In this document: positions 1-9,966 of the stretch, one piece after another
How positions within the stretch are numbered: the stretch's first letter is position 1
How the letters are laid out: each line of letters starts with the position of its first letter
Assembly (NCBI RefSeq): GCF_002115755.1
Contig: NZ_JFKA01000001.1
Span: forward strand, 806,001-870,000
Direction: 5' to 3'
Source of the DNA: Thalassospira mesophila
Lineage (GTDB): Bacteria > Pseudomonadota > Alphaproteobacteria > Rhodospirillales > Thalassospiraceae
DNA length: 64,000 bases
Made by a program: the position numbers and the translations under genes
Notes under the pieces: model-generated
What the model was told of the DNA's origin: nothing
The model's database searches: none
The model's input: only the letters and a program-made list of their open reading frames with translations

Positions 1-770
1 GCCCGGTTATAATTTGCCAAAAGGTTTTGCGCCTTGGTGATGTTAAAGCTGTTATCGGGTTCAAAACACCAGGCATTCAGGCAAATGGCCACGTCATAGG
101 CCAGCACATCGTTGCAGGCGAAATAAAAATCAATCAGGCCCGAAACATCATCCTGACCGGGAAAGAAAAACACATTGTCGGTAAATAAATCGGCATGGAT
201 GACCCCGGCGGGCAGTTTGGCCGGCCAGTTGGCTTCAAGAAAGTCCAGCTCGCCGCGGATCATGTCGCCAAGACCCGGCATCACATCATTGGCACCGTCA
301 TTGCCGCAACTGTCAAACAGCGGGCGCCATGCCTTTACCGACAGGGCATTGGGGCGGTAATAGTCAAAATCCTGCCCTGCTATATGCAGTTTTGCCAGCG
401 CATTGCCCAGCCCGGCACAATGGTGCGGTAACACCCGGCGCGGCGACATGCCTTGTAAAAACGATGTAATTGCGGCGGGTCTGCCACACAGGCGGCGCAA
501 CGCAACCCCGTCAGTACCATGGATTGGGGTCGGGCAATTTAACCCCTTGGACGATAAATGGTCCATTAAACCCAGAAAAAACGGCAGATCATCGGGATCA
601 ACCCGTTTTTCATACAGGGTTAAAATAAACGGGGCCTGATCGGTATGAAGCAGGAAATTGGTGTTTTCAACGCCCTCGGCAATGCCCTTGAACGAAACGA
701 CTTTGCCGATGTCGTATTCAGCCACGAAACGGGCGATATCTTCATCGGACACATCGGTATAGACGGCCAT
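1..770 (-). CDS. thrB: Homoserine kinase (ThrB), 3' part missing
   Basis: Phosphorylates L-homoserine to O-phosphohomoserine, the substrate of threonine synthase (thrC lies at 28.3 kb). About 256 codons are present; the C-terminus runs off the left edge of the window. The protein begins [15 protein letters not shown] and shows the aminoglycoside-phosphotransferase-like kinase fold of the alpha/gamma-proteobacterial ThrB type, with the Brenner-type catalytic motif [13 protein letters not shown] followed by GLIDFYFA (metal-binding Asp). The ATG at 770 lies 14 bases after the ispH stop, so the two genes are probably cotranscribed, an order common in Rhodospirillales. Family assignment is from the motifs and is secure. 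Confidence 0.93.
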   Translation of the reverse strand, partial: MAVYTDVSDEDIARFVAEYDIGKVVSFKGIAEGVENTNFLLHTDQAPFILTLYEKRVDPDDLPFFLGLMDHLSSKGLNCPTPIHGTDGVALRRLCGRPAAITSFLQGMSPRRVLPHHCAGLGNALAKLHIAGQDFDYYRPNALSVKAWRPLFDSCGNDGANDVMPGLGDMIRGELDFLEANWPAKLPAGVIHADLFTDNVFFFPGQDDVSGLIDFYFACNDVLAYDVAICLNAWCFEPDNSFNITKAQNLLANYNR

Positions 771-784
771 GGGCACGTATTTCC

Positions 785-1738
785 TTAGCTGGCAAGTTCG
801 CGGGGAAGTTTGAAAGTGACGTTTTCATCGGTCAGGGTAATGGTTTCAACGCTGACTTTATAACGTTCGCGGCAGGCATCAATCACTTCCTCGACCAGCA
901 CTTCGGGTGCCGACGCACCGGCGGTAATGCCAAGGGTTTTGATGTTTTGCAGTTTCGACCAGTCAATATCGCGCGCCCGTTCCACCAGCACCGAAACCGC
1001 ACAGCCTTCACGTTTGGCAACCTCAACCAGCCGGTTGGAGTTTGATGAATTGGGCGCACCCAATACCAAAATCGCATCGGCACGTTCGGCAATCATTTTT
1101 ACCGCGTGCTGGCGGTTGGTGGTGGCGTAACAAATGTCTTCTTTTTTCGGCACCGAAATGGTCGGAAAGCGGCCTTGCAAAATCGCGATCATTTTGGCGG
1201 TGTCATCTAGCGACAAGGTCGTCTGGGTGACAAAGGCAATGTTTTCCGGGTCGGCAACTGCCACGGTCTGCGCATCGCTTTCGGTTTCAATCAGGGTCAT
1301 GCTGCCTTCGGGCAACTGGCCCATGGTGCCGACAACTTCGGGGTGCCCGGCATGACCAATCAGCAAAATGTGCTTGCCTTCTGCGTGGTGGCGTTCGGCC
1401 TCGCGGTGAACCTTTGAAACCAGCGGGCAGGTCGCATCAAGATAATGCAGGGCGCGTTGATCTGCATCTTGCGGCACCGATTTGGGCACGCCATGGGCCG
1501 AAAATATCACCGGCACGCCATCGGGCACGGCATCAAGTTCATCAACAAACACGGCCCCCATATCGCGCAGGCGATCAACGACGAATTTGTTATGGACAAT
1601 TTCGTGGCGCACATAAACCGGGGCGCCATATTTAACCAGCGCCTTTTCAACGATTTCAATGGCACGGTCCACCCCGGCGCAAAAACCGCGCGGGTTGGCC
1701 AACAGAATGTGAAGGTCCGCTTTGTCGGGCATCGGCAC
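785..1738 (-). CDS. ispH: 4-hydroxy-3-methylbut-2-enyl diphosphate reductase (IspH)
   Basis: Last enzyme of the MEP isoprenoid pathway: a cytoplasmic 4Fe-4S protein that reduces HMBPP to IPP and DMAPP. The three cluster cysteines are visible in [11 protein letters not shown] (Cys20), ATCPLVSKV and [10 protein letters not shown], together with the conserved HEIVHN and GHAGHPEV segments. The length of 317 residues is normal. The longest frame starts with GTG at 1738; an in-frame ATG at 1732 is equally plausible. It is the upstream partner of thrB. A second MEP-pathway gene, ispE, lies at 41.4 kb. Confidence 0.96.
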   Translation of the reverse strand: MPMPDKADLHILLANPRGFCAGVDRAIEIVEKALVKYGAPVYVRHEIVHNKFVVDRLRDMGAVFVDELDAVPDGVPVIFSAHGVPKSVPQDADQRALHYLDATCPLVSKVHREAERHHAEGKHILLIGHAGHPEVVGTMGQLPEGSMTLIETESDAQTVAVADPENIAFVTQTTLSLDDTAKMIAILQGRFPTISVPKKEDICYATTNRQHAVKMIAERADAILVLGAPNSSNSNRLVEVAKREGCAVSVLVERARDIDWSKLQNIKTLGITAGASAPEVLVEEVIDACRERYKVSVETITLTDENVTFKLPRELAS

Positions 1739-1889
1739 CGCCTCGAAAATGCAAAGGACACCGGTTTGTGCCGGTATCAGGTTAACAGGTATTTCCGGTT
1801 ACATAACGCGCCTGCGCCAAAGGTGCAATGATGGCGCGTTGATATATTGCCCCCAACGATGCGGTTTGCGACACCTGTTTGTGCTTTTC

Positions 1890-1909
1890 GCACCGGGTTG
1901 GCCCGGTGC
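1890..1909. other. Perfect hairpin in the ispH / lipoprotein gap
   Basis: GCACCGGG and CCCGGTGC form a perfect 8-bp stem around a 4-nt loop. There is no T-run on either side, so it is not a canonical terminator. It sits in the 300-bp gap (1739-2039) between the divergent ispH and lipoprotein genes, where nothing else was recognised. It may belong to the promoter region or leader of ispH. Confidence 0.35.
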
Positions 1910-2039
1910 CGGGGGCGGCGGGATGGTGTGCATTGCATAATGTGCATTGCAACGGGTTGTGCCGGGCAGATCAACAGCATAGACTGCGCGCAACTACCGG
2001 TGCCGGGTGAATTCGGCGTGTCTGATCAATGAGGCTTTG

Positions 2040-2594
2040 ATGACGATTGCATGCAATCTGCGGCGCGCAAGTGCGCTTGGTGTGGTTTTGATGGCAGCGG
2101 GCCTTGCGGCCTGCGGGACGGATCCGTTTGGCGAAACGCCTGTGCCGGCATGCCCGCGCACCTTCCTGCCCAGCGACACCGCCCAGATCACCGAGTTTCG
2201 CGAAAAAGGCCGCGATCTGACCGATGTGGTGTTTGAAGCAGGCTTTGAAGGTTATACCGGCGAATGCAGCTATGATCTCGAAGACAAAACACTTGATATC
2301 CTGATCAGCCCGAAATTTTCCGCCCGGATGGGCCCGGCCGCATCTGATCGCTCGCAGCATCTGCAATATTTTGTCGCGCTGAAAAATCCGGGTGGCGAAT
2401 TTGTGCAAAAATCGGTTTTCGATGTTGATCTGACCTTCCCCAAGGATGCCGACCGGGTGCGTTACACCGACGAACAGGTGTCTTTGCATGTGCCGCTGGC
2501 CGACGTTAATTACGGCCCGGATTATGAAATTTACATGGGCTTTCAGTTAAGCCACGATCAGCTCGATTATAACCGTACTTTTGCCAATAAATAA
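2040..2594 (+). CDS. Hypothetical lipoprotein
   Basis: A 184-residue protein with a lipoprotein signal peptide: a basic N-terminus, a hydrophobic stretch and a lipobox ending LAAC (Cys25), followed by GTDPFGE. The +2 residue is Gly, which suggests outer-membrane sorting if Lol rules apply. No family was recognised. The mature part has two more cysteines (near PACPRTF and GECSYD) and probably a beta-rich fold. The ATG at 2040 is preferred over the upstream in-frame start at 2007 because a TGAGG ribosome-binding site sits just before it and the signal peptide then starts cleanly. It precedes the glycine riboswitch but is not obviously part of that operon. Confidence 0.75.
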   Translation: MTIACNLRRASALGVVLMAAGLAACGTDPFGETPVPACPRTFLPSDTAQITEFREKGRDLTDVVFEAGFEGYTGECSYDLEDKTLDILISPKFSARMGPAASDRSQHLQYFVALKNPGGEFVQKSVFDVDLTFPKDADRVRYTDEQVSLHVPLADVNYGPDYEIYMGFQLSHDQLDYNRTFANK

Positions 2595-2704
2595 CGATTG
2601 CGCGCCATTGGACCGGTTATAAATTATGCCCGCCACGGGGCGGATGTGTGATGTTTTGACTGGTGCAATGGCCCGACAATCCGTATAAGAGCCGATACCC
2701 AAGT

Positions 2705-2926
2705 GACCCCCGTGGGAGAGTTCTGCGGTCATTTCATAATGATAGCGCGGACGCCGAAGGAGCAACCTCCCCGGAAACTTTCAGGCAAACGGACCGCGGG
2801 GAGATGGGACTCTGGAAAGCAGGCGGCATGGTTTTTACATGTGCGCCTCGCCGAAGATGTAAGCCGGATCTGGTGCCAGTTTGGTGCCAGAAATGGTGAT
2901 TCTTTCAGGCTCCAAGACAGAGGGGG
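2705..2926 (+). ncRNA. Tandem glycine riboswitch
   Basis: Two successive glycine aptamers precede gcvT. Aptamer 1 (about 2705-2810) shows GGGAGAG, the core GCCGAAGGAGCAACC and TTTCAGGCAAACGGACCG. Aptamer 2 (about 2811-2926) begins at CTCTGGAAAG, has the core CGCCGAAGATGTAAGCC and TTTCAGGCTCCAAGACAGAGG, and its P1 pairs CTCTG with CAGAG. The layout matches the known cooperative tandem class that turns on glycine cleavage when glycine is abundant. No T-run terminator follows, so control is probably at translation start or through another expression platform. A TTGACT at 2656 and TATAAG at 2684 lie upstream, but their 22-nt spacing makes them a weak promoter candidate. Confidence 0.95.
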
Positions 2927-2980
2927 ATGTGGTTGACCAGGGGTCGGCTATGTTTCGCAACGACTGTCACGGAGAGCCTA

Positions 2981-4096
2981 ATGGCGGACCCACAAGCCGA
3001 AAATCTATATAAAACAGCCCTTTATGACCTGCATGTTGAACTTGGTGCCAAACTGGTGCCGTTTGCGGGCTATGCCATGCCGGTGCAATATCCGTTAGGG
3101 GTTAAGGGCGAACACCTTCACACCCGTGCCAAGGCCGGGTTGTTTGACGTATCGCATATGGGCCAGGTTCGCCTGGTGGGCGAAAACCGCGTTGCCGAGC
3201 TGGAAAAACTGGTTCCCGGCGACATTGCGGTTTTAAAGCCGGGACGGACCCGCTATTCCGCCTTCACCAATGATGACGGCACCATCCTTGACGACCTTAT
3301 GATTACCAATGCGGGCGACAGCCTGTTTTTAGTGATCAATGCAGGCTGCAAGGATGACGACATTGTGCATATGCGCGCCAACCTTGATAACGGCGTCGAG
3401 CTGCAAGAACTCAGTGATCGTGCCCTGATGGCGTTGCAAGGCCCCGAAGCCGCCAACGTTCTGGCGCGTTTTGCCCCGGATGTTGCCAGCCTTAAATTCA
3501 TGTCCTTTGTTGAAATCGATATTGCCGGCATTCCGTGTTTTGTCACCCGTTCGGGTTATACCGGCGAGGACGGCTTTGAAATTTCAGTGCCCGATACCGA
3601 AGCCGAAAAGCTGGCCCGCCTGTTGCTGGCCGAAGACGAGGTCGAGGCGATTGGCCTTGGCGCGCGCGATTCGCTGCGCCTTGAAGCAGGGCTGTGCCTG
3701 TATGGCAACGATATCGACACCACCACCACCCCGGTGGAAGGCGATCTGAACTGGATTATCAACAAGCGTCGCCGCGAAGAAGGCGGCTTTCTGGGCGCAG
3801 ATATCATTCTCGACCAGCTTGCCAACGGGGCAGACCGTAAACGCGTCGGGATTAAACCCGAAGGCAAGGCACCCGCCCGTGAACATACGATGGTGCTTAA
3901 CAAGGATGGATACGACATTGGCGAAATCACCAGTGGCGGCTTTGGCCCCACCGTCGATGCGCCGATTGCCATGGGCTATGTCGCAATTGAATTTGCCGAG
4001 CCGGGCACCAAGGTGGACCTGATGGTCCGTGGCAAGGCCCGCCCGGCTGAAATCGTTGCGTTGCCTTTTGCGCCGCACCGTTATTTCCGGGGCTGA
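2981..4096 (+). CDS. gcvT: Aminomethyltransferase (glycine cleavage T protein)
   Basis: Transfers the methylene group from the H-protein-bound aminomethyl intermediate to tetrahydrofolate and releases ammonia. The 371-residue protein has the conserved GLFDVSHMGQ, TRSGYTGEDGFEI and GLGARDSLRLEAGLCLYG segments and a C-terminal GCV_T barrel. The ATG at 2981 has a good GGAGAG site about 7 nt upstream. An in-frame ATG at 2927, directly behind AGAGGGGG at the end of the riboswitch, would add 18 residues unlike the family N-terminus. First gene of the gcv operon. Confidence 0.96.
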   Translation: MADPQAENLYKTALYDLHVELGAKLVPFAGYAMPVQYPLGVKGEHLHTRAKAGLFDVSHMGQVRLVGENRVAELEKLVPGDIAVLKPGRTRYSAFTNDDGTILDDLMITNAGDSLFLVINAGCKDDDIVHMRANLDNGVELQELSDRALMALQGPEAANVLARFAPDVASLKFMSFVEIDIAGIPCFVTRSGYTGEDGFEISVPDTEAEKLARLLLAEDEVEAIGLGARDSLRLEAGLCLYGNDIDTTTTPVEGDLNWIINKRRREEGGFLGADIILDQLANGADRKRVGIKPEGKAPAREHTMVLNKDGYDIGEITSGGFGPTVDAPIAMGYVAIEFAEPGTKVDLMVRGKARPAEIVALPFAPHRYFRG

Positions 4097-4165
4097 TTGC
4101 GCCGTATTGCGTTCAAAACGCAGCAAGAATTAAGCAGACAACCATATTTGCAGGGACAAATCAAA

Positions 4166-4543
4166 ATGGCTAAAAAATTCTCCAAAGAACATGAATGGCT
4201 TGAAATTAACGGCGATGTGGCAACGGTTGGTATTACCGACCACGCCCAGCAGGCCCTTGGCGATATTGTGTATGTCGAACTGCCCGAAGTCGGCAAAAAG
4301 CTGGCCAAAGACGGCGACGCGGCAGTTGTTGAATCGGTCAAGGCCGCCAGCGACGTTTACGCCCCGGTTGACGGCGAAATTGTTGAAGCCAACGAAGAAC
4401 TCGACGCCAACCCGGCTTTGGTTAACGAATCGCCGGAAAATGACGGCTGGTTCTTTAAAATCAAAATGTCTGATGCCTCCCAGCTTGACGATCTGATGGA
4501 CGAAGCCGGTTACAAGGCATTTGTCGAAGGTCTGGAGGACTAA
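4166..4543 (+). CDS. gcvH: Glycine cleavage H protein
   Basis: A 125-residue lipoyl carrier that shuttles the aminomethyl group between the P, T and L proteins. The lipoylated lysine is Lys59 in [15 protein letters not shown]. The N-terminus [12 protein letters not shown] is typical. The ATG at 4166 follows CAGGGACAAAT and fits family length; the longer frame from 4097 would begin immediately after gcvT and add 23 atypical residues. Its stop overlaps the gcvPA start by one base. Confidence 0.96.
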   Translation: MAKKFSKEHEWLEINGDVATVGITDHAQQALGDIVYVELPEVGKKLAKDGDAAVVESVKAASDVYAPVDGEIVEANEELDANPALVNESPENDGWFFKIKMSDASQLDDLMDEAGYKAFVEGLED

Positions 4544-5898
4544 TGCGCTATCTTCCGCTGACCAAGGCAGACCGGGCCTCGATGCTTGAAACCATCGGCG
4601 CTGGCTCGGTCGATGACCTGTATTGCGACGTGCCTGACGGTGCGTTGCTTAAAGAGCCGGTCGATCTGCCACACCATTTGGGTGAAATGCAGGTTGAACG
4701 CGATATGGTCAAACTGGCTGCCAAAAACATGGGTACGGCATCGGCCCCCAGTTTTCTGGGTGCCGGGGCCTATCGGCACCATGTTCCTGCCACGGTGGAT
4801 TATATCATTCAGCGCGGCGAGTTTTTAACGGCCTATACCCCCTATCAGCCTGAAATTGCCCAAGGCACGTTGCAGTACCTGTTTGAATTTCAAACCCAGG
4901 TCGCATCGATCACCAATATGGATGTCGCCAACGCATCGATGTGGGACGGGGCAACGTCCTGTGCCGAAGCGGTGCTGATGGCATGCCGCGCCACCCGGCG
5001 TAAAAAGGCGGTTTTGTCAGGTGGTTTGCACCCGCATTACCGCGAAGTCACCGAAACCTATTGCCAGTACAGCGATACCGAGCTTGCCGGTCGCGATGGC
5101 CACCCGGAACACCAGGCAACTGCCGATGAACTTGATGATCTGATCGACGATCAGACCGCCTGTGTCGTGGTGCAATATCCCGATGTGTTTGGCCGTCTTG
5201 ACGACCACACCAAACTGGCCGATGCCTGCCACGCCAAGGGCGCGCTTTTGATTGTGGTGTTTACCGAGGCCGTGGCCTTTGGTGCCATCAAATCACCGGG
5301 CAGCTTTGGCGCCGATATTGTCTGTGGCGAAGGCCAGTCGATTGGCAATGCGCTGGGCTATGGCGGGCCATATGTTGGCCTGTTTGCCACCACCAGCAAG
5401 CTGGTGCGCCAGATGCCCGGCCGCCTGTGCGGCGAAACTGTCGATCAGGATGGCAAGCGCGGTTTTGTGTTAACCCTGTCGACCCGCGAACAGCATATCC
5501 GCCGCGAAAAGGCGACCTCGAACATTTGCACCAATTCGGGCCTGTGTTCGCTGGCCTTTACGGTGCATATGAGCCTGCTGGGCGAAGATGGCTATCGCAA
5601 ACTGGCCGCGATTAACCACGAACGTGCGGTTAAAACCGCCGATGCGCTTGACGGCGTTGCCGGGGTTGAGGTTGTCAATGACAGCTTCTTTAACGAATTT
5701 ACCGTCAAGCTGGCAAAACCGGCAGCAGAAGTGGTTGAAGCCCTGGTGGCGCGCGGCATTATGGGCGGGGTTCCGTTATCGCGCCTGTATCCGAACCGCG
5801 ATGATCTGGGCGCGTTCATGCTGGTCGCCGCGACCGAAACCAACACCGACGAAGACATCGCGGCCCTTGCCGCCGCCCTTAAGGAGGTGCTGGCATGA
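4543..5898 (+). CDS. gcvPA: Glycine dehydrogenase (decarboxylating) subunit 1
   Basis: The N-terminal half of the split P protein (451 residues), which pairs with GcvPB for PLP-dependent decarboxylation of glycine. Conserved stretches include [28 protein letters not shown] and [15 protein letters not shown]. The two-subunit form is usual in many alphaproteobacteria, whereas E. coli has a single fused chain. The start ATG overlaps the gcvH stop (TAATG) and the end overlaps gcvPB by an ATGA junction, so translation is probably coupled. Confidence 0.96.
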   Translation: MRYLPLTKADRASMLETIGAGSVDDLYCDVPDGALLKEPVDLPHHLGEMQVERDMVKLAAKNMGTASAPSFLGAGAYRHHVPATVDYIIQRGEFLTAYTPYQPEIAQGTLQYLFEFQTQVASITNMDVANASMWDGATSCAEAVLMACRATRRKKAVLSGGLHPHYREVTETYCQYSDTELAGRDGHPEHQATADELDDLIDDQTACVVVQYPDVFGRLDDHTKLADACHAKGALLIVVFTEAVAFGAIKSPGSFGADIVCGEGQSIGNALGYGGPYVGLFATTSKLVRQMPGRLCGETVDQDGKRGFVLTLSTREQHIRREKATSNICTNSGLCSLAFTVHMSLLGEDGYRKLAAINHERAVKTADALDGVAGVEVVNDSFFNEFTVKLAKPAAEVVEALVARGIMGGVPLSRLYPNRDDLGAFMLVAATETNTDEDIAALAAALKEVLA

Positions 5899-7391
5899 CG
5901 TTTCAGACCCACACTGGCAATCGTGGCCTTGTTCTTGAAGAAAAGCTGATTTTCGAACAGGGCGAAGCTGGACGTTCCGGCGTTGACCTGCCCGATCCCG
6001 AGCCGGTCAAAAGCCGCATGGGCGGCCTTGAACGCGACAGCGACATTGGCCTGCCGGGCCTGTCCGAACCACAAGTGGTGCGGCACTTTACCCGTCTGAG
6101 CCAGAAGAATTTCGGCATTGATTCCGGTTTCTTCCCGCTGGGGTCTTGCACCATGAAGCATAACCCGCGCCTGAACGAAAAGATTGCCCGCTTGCCCGGC
6201 ATTGCCGATTTGCACCCGATGCAACCCGAAAGTACCGTTCAAGGTGCGCTGGAACTGATTGACCAGTGCGCGCATTGGCTGCTGGTGTTAACCGGCATGC
6301 CTGCGGTTGCCATGTCGCCCGCATCGGGCGCGCAGGGCGAGCTGTGCGGCATGATGGCCATTCGTGCCGCCCTTGATGCGCGCGGCGAAAACCGCCGTCG
6401 GGTGCTGGTGCCCGAATCGGCACATGGCACCAACCCTGCCACGGCCGCTGCCTGTGGCTTTACCGTAGACTCGATCCCCGCCACGGCGGATGGTCGCGTT
6501 GATCTGGCCGCGTTTGAAGCCAAACTGGGCGATGACGTGGCCGGTATCATGCTGACCAACCCCAATACCTGCGGGTTGTTTGAACGTGACGTGCGCAAGA
6601 TCGCCGATCTGGTCCATGCGGCGGGCGGTTATTTTTACTGCGACGGGGCGAATTTCAACGCCATTGTCGGTCGGGTCCGCCCGGCAGACCTTGGCATTGA
6701 TGCCATGCATATCAACCTGCATAAAACCTTTTCCACCCCGCATGGCGGCGGTGGGCCGGGTTCGGGGCCGGTGGTGTTTTCCGATGCCTTGGCACCGTTT
6801 GCGCCGATCCCCTATGTGGTTAAAACCGAAAACGGCTTTCATCTGGTGGAAACTGCCGATGAAAAAGACGGCAAAAAGCCGTTTGGCCGCCTGAAAGGTT
6901 TTCATGGCCAGATGGGCATGTTTGTGCGTGCGCTGTCTTATATGAAAAGCCACGGGGCCGACGGGTTGCGTCAGGCATCGGGCGATGCGGTTTTGAATGC
7001 CAACTATTTGCTGGCACGCCTTAAAACCAAGCTTAGCGTCGCCTATCCCGGCTATTGCATGCATGAAGCCCTGTTTGATGATGACTTCCTTAAAGGGACC
7101 GGTGTTTCAACCCTGGACCTTGCCAAGGCGATCATTGATGAAGGCTTCCATCCGATGACCATGTATTTCCCGCTGGTCGTTCATGGTGCCCTTTTGATTG
7201 AACCGACCGAGACCGAAACCAAAGAATCGATTGATCAGTTCTGCGATGCTGTTTTGTCGTTGGTTGCCAAGGCCGAGGCCGGGGATTCGGAATTCTTCAA
7301 AAATGCACCCTATTTAACACCGCGTCGCAGGCTGGATGAAACAGCCGCTGCCCGCAAGCCTGTATTGCGCTGGACCCCGGCAAACGCTTGA
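5895..7391 (+). CDS. gcvPB: Glycine dehydrogenase (decarboxylating) subunit 2
   Basis: The C-terminal, PLP-carrying half of the P protein, 498 residues. The PLP lysine is Lys277 in [17 protein letters not shown], with [14 protein letters not shown] and [11 protein letters not shown] upstream. It starts inside the gcvPA stop (ATGA). It is the last gene of the operon and is followed by a clear terminator. The L protein (lipoamide dehydrogenase) is not here and is presumably shared with 2-oxoacid dehydrogenases elsewhere. Confidence 0.96.
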   Translation: MTFQTHTGNRGLVLEEKLIFEQGEAGRSGVDLPDPEPVKSRMGGLERDSDIGLPGLSEPQVVRHFTRLSQKNFGIDSGFFPLGSCTMKHNPRLNEKIARLPGIADLHPMQPESTVQGALELIDQCAHWLLVLTGMPAVAMSPASGAQGELCGMMAIRAALDARGENRRRVLVPESAHGTNPATAAACGFTVDSIPATADGRVDLAAFEAKLGDDVAGIMLTNPNTCGLFERDVRKIADLVHAAGGYFYCDGANFNAIVGRVRPADLGIDAMHINLHKTFSTPHGGGGPGSGPVVFSDALAPFAPIPYVVKTENGFHLVETADEKDGKKPFGRLKGFHGQMGMFVRALSYMKSHGADGLRQASGDAVLNANYLLARLKTKLSVAYPGYCMHEALFDDDFLKGTGVSTLDLAKAIIDEGFHPMTMYFPLVVHGALLIEPTETETKESIDQFCDAVLSLVAKAEAGDSEFFKNAPYLTPRRRLDETAAARKPVLRWTPANA

Positions 7392-7418
7392 TCCGCAATG
7401 CTGCGCTGCGATTTTTTG

Positions 7419-7450
7419 CACCCCGGTCTGTTGGCCGGGGTGTTCTTTTT
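7419..7450 (+). terminator. Rho-independent terminator of the gcv operon
   Basis: CACCCCGG and CCGGGGTG form a perfect 8-bp stem with an 8-nt loop, followed by TTCTTTTT. It starts 28 bases after the gcvPB stop. Confidence 0.9.
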
Positions 7451-7473
7451 CAAGGGCTTGATCTTGAAAGCCG

Positions 7474-7504
7474 TTGGACTCGTCATGATCTCGCCCTCTA
7501 TAAT
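7474..7504 (+). promoter_or_regulatory. Candidate sigma-70 promoter for cheZ
   Basis: TTGGAC (7474-7479) and a perfect TATAAT (7499-7504) are separated by 19 nt, slightly long. They lie after the gcv terminator and about 100 bases before the CheZ start. No other genes intervene. Confidence 0.5.
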
Positions 7505-7607
7505 CCAATTGCATTTGCGAATGACCGGCCCTTGTGGGAAGGCTGGTTCGGAAATGCAAGATTGGGAGACCAGGGTTTATAGCCCGCGGCGGAGGTAAGA
7601 GACTGTT

Positions 7608-8540
7608 ATGACGCGTCCCGTGCAGAGAATTTTTACAGCCGAACGACGTTTGCGCGAACGTCAGGGGCCTGTCGTTGAAGAAGACTGGTCGGAGTCATTT
7701 TTTGATCCGTCTCTTGAAACCGGGCTTGGGGCCGGCGAAGTGCCTGCGCCATCACAGTTAGCTGCTCCTGTCGCCAAAGACGGGGGCAATAATCAGCTTG
7801 TTTTAGATGAAATTCGGGCAATGCGGGCCGAAATGGCCCAGCTGCGCAATGCGATTGCCCAGGGTGTGGCCATTGCGCCCGGTGCCGGGGCTGGCAATAT
7901 TGCGCCGGCTGGCAGTAACGCCAATGACGAACCGCTTGATATTTTGCCAGAACCGGTGTCGAGCCGCCCGTCGCATTCCAGTCGCCCCGGTGCCAGCGAG
8001 CCCGACCGCGATGATCTGGAGCTGATTCGTGGCCAGATTCAGGAAATGAACGAACATATTCACAAGGCGAAAATTCAGATTGCCGCCTTGCGCCATCCCA
8101 AAGCATCGGATGACCGGCTGGTTACGGCGGCCAGTGAACTTGACGCGATCGTCAAAGATACCGAAATGGCGACGCATACCATTCTGGAATCGGCCGAACA
8201 GATCGACGATCTGGCGATGACGCTGAAAAATTCCGCCACCAGCGATTTTGTGGCCGACCATGTCGAACAGATCGCGTTCATCGTTACCAAGATTTTCGAA
8301 TCTTGTAATTTTCAGGACATTACCGGGCAGCGCATCAACAAAGTGGTTAACACATTGGAATTCGTTGAAAAACGGGTTCACAACATGATCCTGATCTGGG
8401 GCGAGGATGCCTTTGCCGATCTGCCCATGTCCGAAGAGGAAGAAGACGAGGTCAAACACGAAGATGCCGATCTTTTGAATGGTCCGCAGATGGAAGGCGA
8501 AGGGATCAGCCAGGACGATATCGACAAATTGTTTGATTAA
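7608..8540 (+). CDS. cheZ: Protein phosphatase CheZ, first copy
   Basis: Predicted to dephosphorylate CheY-P in chemotaxis signalling. The 310-residue protein begins TRPVQRIFTAERRLRERQG, has a long low-complexity Ala/Pro/Gly-rich stretch (about 45-130), then the CheZ helical region. The catalytic pair Asp237 and Gln241 sits in ESCNFQDITGQRI. It ends in an acidic tail closing with ISQDDIDKLFD, which resembles both the CheZ C-terminal CheY-binding peptide and the FliM N-terminal CheY-binding motif. A GGAGG site precedes the ATG. No other chemotaxis genes are adjacent. A paralogue lies at 17.6-18.4 kb. E. coli CheZ is about 214 residues, so this one is long. Confidence 0.88.
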   Translation: MTRPVQRIFTAERRLRERQGPVVEEDWSESFFDPSLETGLGAGEVPAPSQLAAPVAKDGGNNQLVLDEIRAMRAEMAQLRNAIAQGVAIAPGAGAGNIAPAGSNANDEPLDILPEPVSSRPSHSSRPGASEPDRDDLELIRGQIQEMNEHIHKAKIQIAALRHPKASDDRLVTAASELDAIVKDTEMATHTILESAEQIDDLAMTLKNSATSDFVADHVEQIAFIVTKIFESCNFQDITGQRINKVVNTLEFVEKRVHNMILIWGEDAFADLPMSEEEEDEVKHEDADLLNGPQMEGEGISQDDIDKLFD

Positions 8541-8736
8541 GCCTTTCATTTCCGCGCCAAACTGCCAATATCGAAAATAAGCAGATCCTTCTTAAGGGGA
8601 GGGTGATGTAACGCGACAGCCTTGCATTATTGCTTTTGTGGCATGCGCCCGCCGGGGCGGGATTTGCTGCTGGTAGATGGAAAACGAACATTCGGGCGGG
8701 TTTGGTCGTGCCCGGGTGTTCTGGAGGAAATGGATT

Positions 8737-9147
8737 ATGGCATTTTGGTCAACAACCAAAAATAACGCCACACAGGCCAAGGCCCAGGATATCAAGTGGC
8801 GCGCAAGCCCGCGCGGCGATTATTATCGCCTTTATATGCTTGATGATCTGACGCCTTTAAAGATCGACGGTGTTGGCGGGGTTTATCTGGTGTGGCATGG
8901 CGGGGTAAAGCCGGGCTGGCTTTTGGCAGGCAATGCCGCGGATTTGGGCGAAGTTTTTCGCGAGCTGATGAAGGACCGCGACATTCGCGATTATGATGGT
9001 CGCGGCGGGGTTTTTATCAGCTGGTCACCAATCAAAAGCGAATTTCGCGATGGTGTGGTTCACTATCTGGCCCGCAGCATCAAACCGGTTTTTGAATGCG
9101 AATTTAACAGCCGCGAAGATGCTATTCCGGTAATGCTGCCGCGTTAA
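8737..9147 (+). CDS. Hypothetical protein
   Basis: A 136-residue soluble protein without signal peptide or membrane segment. It has an alternating Gly/Trp-rich pattern (GVGGVYLVWHGGVKPGWLLAG, then GRGGVFISWSPIK) suggesting a beta-rich fold with an internal symmetry. The ATG at 8737 has a GGAGG site 9 bases upstream; the longer frame from 8677 is less likely. It lies 197 bases after cheZ on the same strand and could be cotranscribed. No family was recognised. Confidence 0.75.
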   Translation: MAFWSTTKNNATQAKAQDIKWRASPRGDYYRLYMLDDLTPLKIDGVGGVYLVWHGGVKPGWLLAGNAADLGEVFRELMKDRDIRDYDGRGGVFISWSPIKSEFRDGVVHYLARSIKPVFECEFNSREDAIPVMLPR

Positions 9148-9250
9148 TTCGCCTTCCTAACGGACTTTGCCGGGTTTTAGATCAGGCCGGGATGGATATA
9201 TCGGTGCCGGTGTGATGCGCGGTTTGGCCAAGCGACAGGTCTATCAAACA

Positions 9251-9289
9251 AAACAGGCCGAACCGCATATATGACGGTTCGGCCTGTTT
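9251..9289. terminator. Bidirectional terminator
   Basis: AAACAGGCCGAACCG and CGGTTCGGCCTGTTT form a perfect 15-bp stem with a 9-nt loop. It lies between the convergent hypothetical gene (end 9147) and peroxiredoxin gene (end 9343). The A/T-rich flanks can serve as U-tract on both strands. Confidence 0.88.
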
Positions 9290-9342
9290 GATATTTACAA
9301 GGGCGCGCAAGGGCACCCTCTGTGCGTCGCGGTTTGTTTTTC

Positions 9343-9825
9343 TTACAGCGAAGCCAGAACAGATTCTGCACTTGAAACATCAAATGCACCCGGTTCTTCA
9401 ACAGCAAGATGGGTAACCTTGTTGTCGTCAATCACCATGGCATAACGGTTGGCGCGTTCGCCAAGTCCCTTGCCGCGCAAATCCAGTTTCAGGCCGGTGC
9501 CATTGGTGAAATTCAAATCGCCATCGGCCAGCATGGTGATGGCATCGCCAACATTTTCCGATTTGGCCCATGCCTGCATCACAAAGGCATCATTGCTGGC
9601 AAGGCAGAAAATTTCGTCCACACCCTTGGCTTTGATCTCTTCGGCCTTGTTGATGAAACCCGGCAGATGTTTGATCGAGCAGGTCGGGGTAAAGGCCCCG
9701 GGAACGGCAAAAAGAACAACCTTGCGACCAGAAAACAGATCCTTGCTTTGGACGGCTTCGGGGCCATCTGCAGTGGCACGGTGCAATACGACGTCAGGTA
9801 GCGTTGCGCCTTCGGCGATGGTCAT
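9343..9825 (-). CDS. Peroxiredoxin, Prx5/PMP20 type
   Basis: Thiol peroxidase that reduces hydrogen and alkyl peroxides. The 160-residue protein has the peroxidatic Cys49 in PGAFTPTCSIKHLPGF, a Prx5-type signature, and a second cysteine (Cys74, EIFCLASND). The start ATG at 9825 follows GGAGAAA; a frame extending to 9852 is not supported. It ends into a strong shared terminator. A DsbD-type reductase gene follows it downstream on the same strand, but the two enzymes act in different compartments. Confidence 0.93.
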   Translation of the reverse strand: MTIAEGATLPDVVLHRATADGPEAVQSKDLFSGRKVVLFAVPGAFTPTCSIKHLPGFINKAEEIKAKGVDEIFCLASNDAFVMQAWAKSENVGDAITMLADGDLNFTNGTGLKLDLRGKGLGERANRYAMVIDDNKVTHLAVEEPGAFDVSSAESVLASL

Positions 9826-9966
9826 GGCGTTTCTCCGTTTTAAATGCCGCATTTTATGCGGACATGGATTACCGGTGTAAGGCCCGGCAGGGTTTGCATT
9901 GCTGCTTTCTAGAATGACTTAAAAAACCCTTCAGGGCCAGCAGCTTCCAAACAGGTGTGATGGCAA

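Noticed and set aside
2656..2689. TTGACT / TATAAG promoter for the gcv riboswitch
   Set aside because: Spacing of 22 nt is too long for a confident sigma-70 promoter; mentioned only as a weak candidate.
6288..7064. 258-codon open frame on the minus strand over gcvPB
   Set aside because: Antisense shadow; gcvPB is fully conserved in its own frame.
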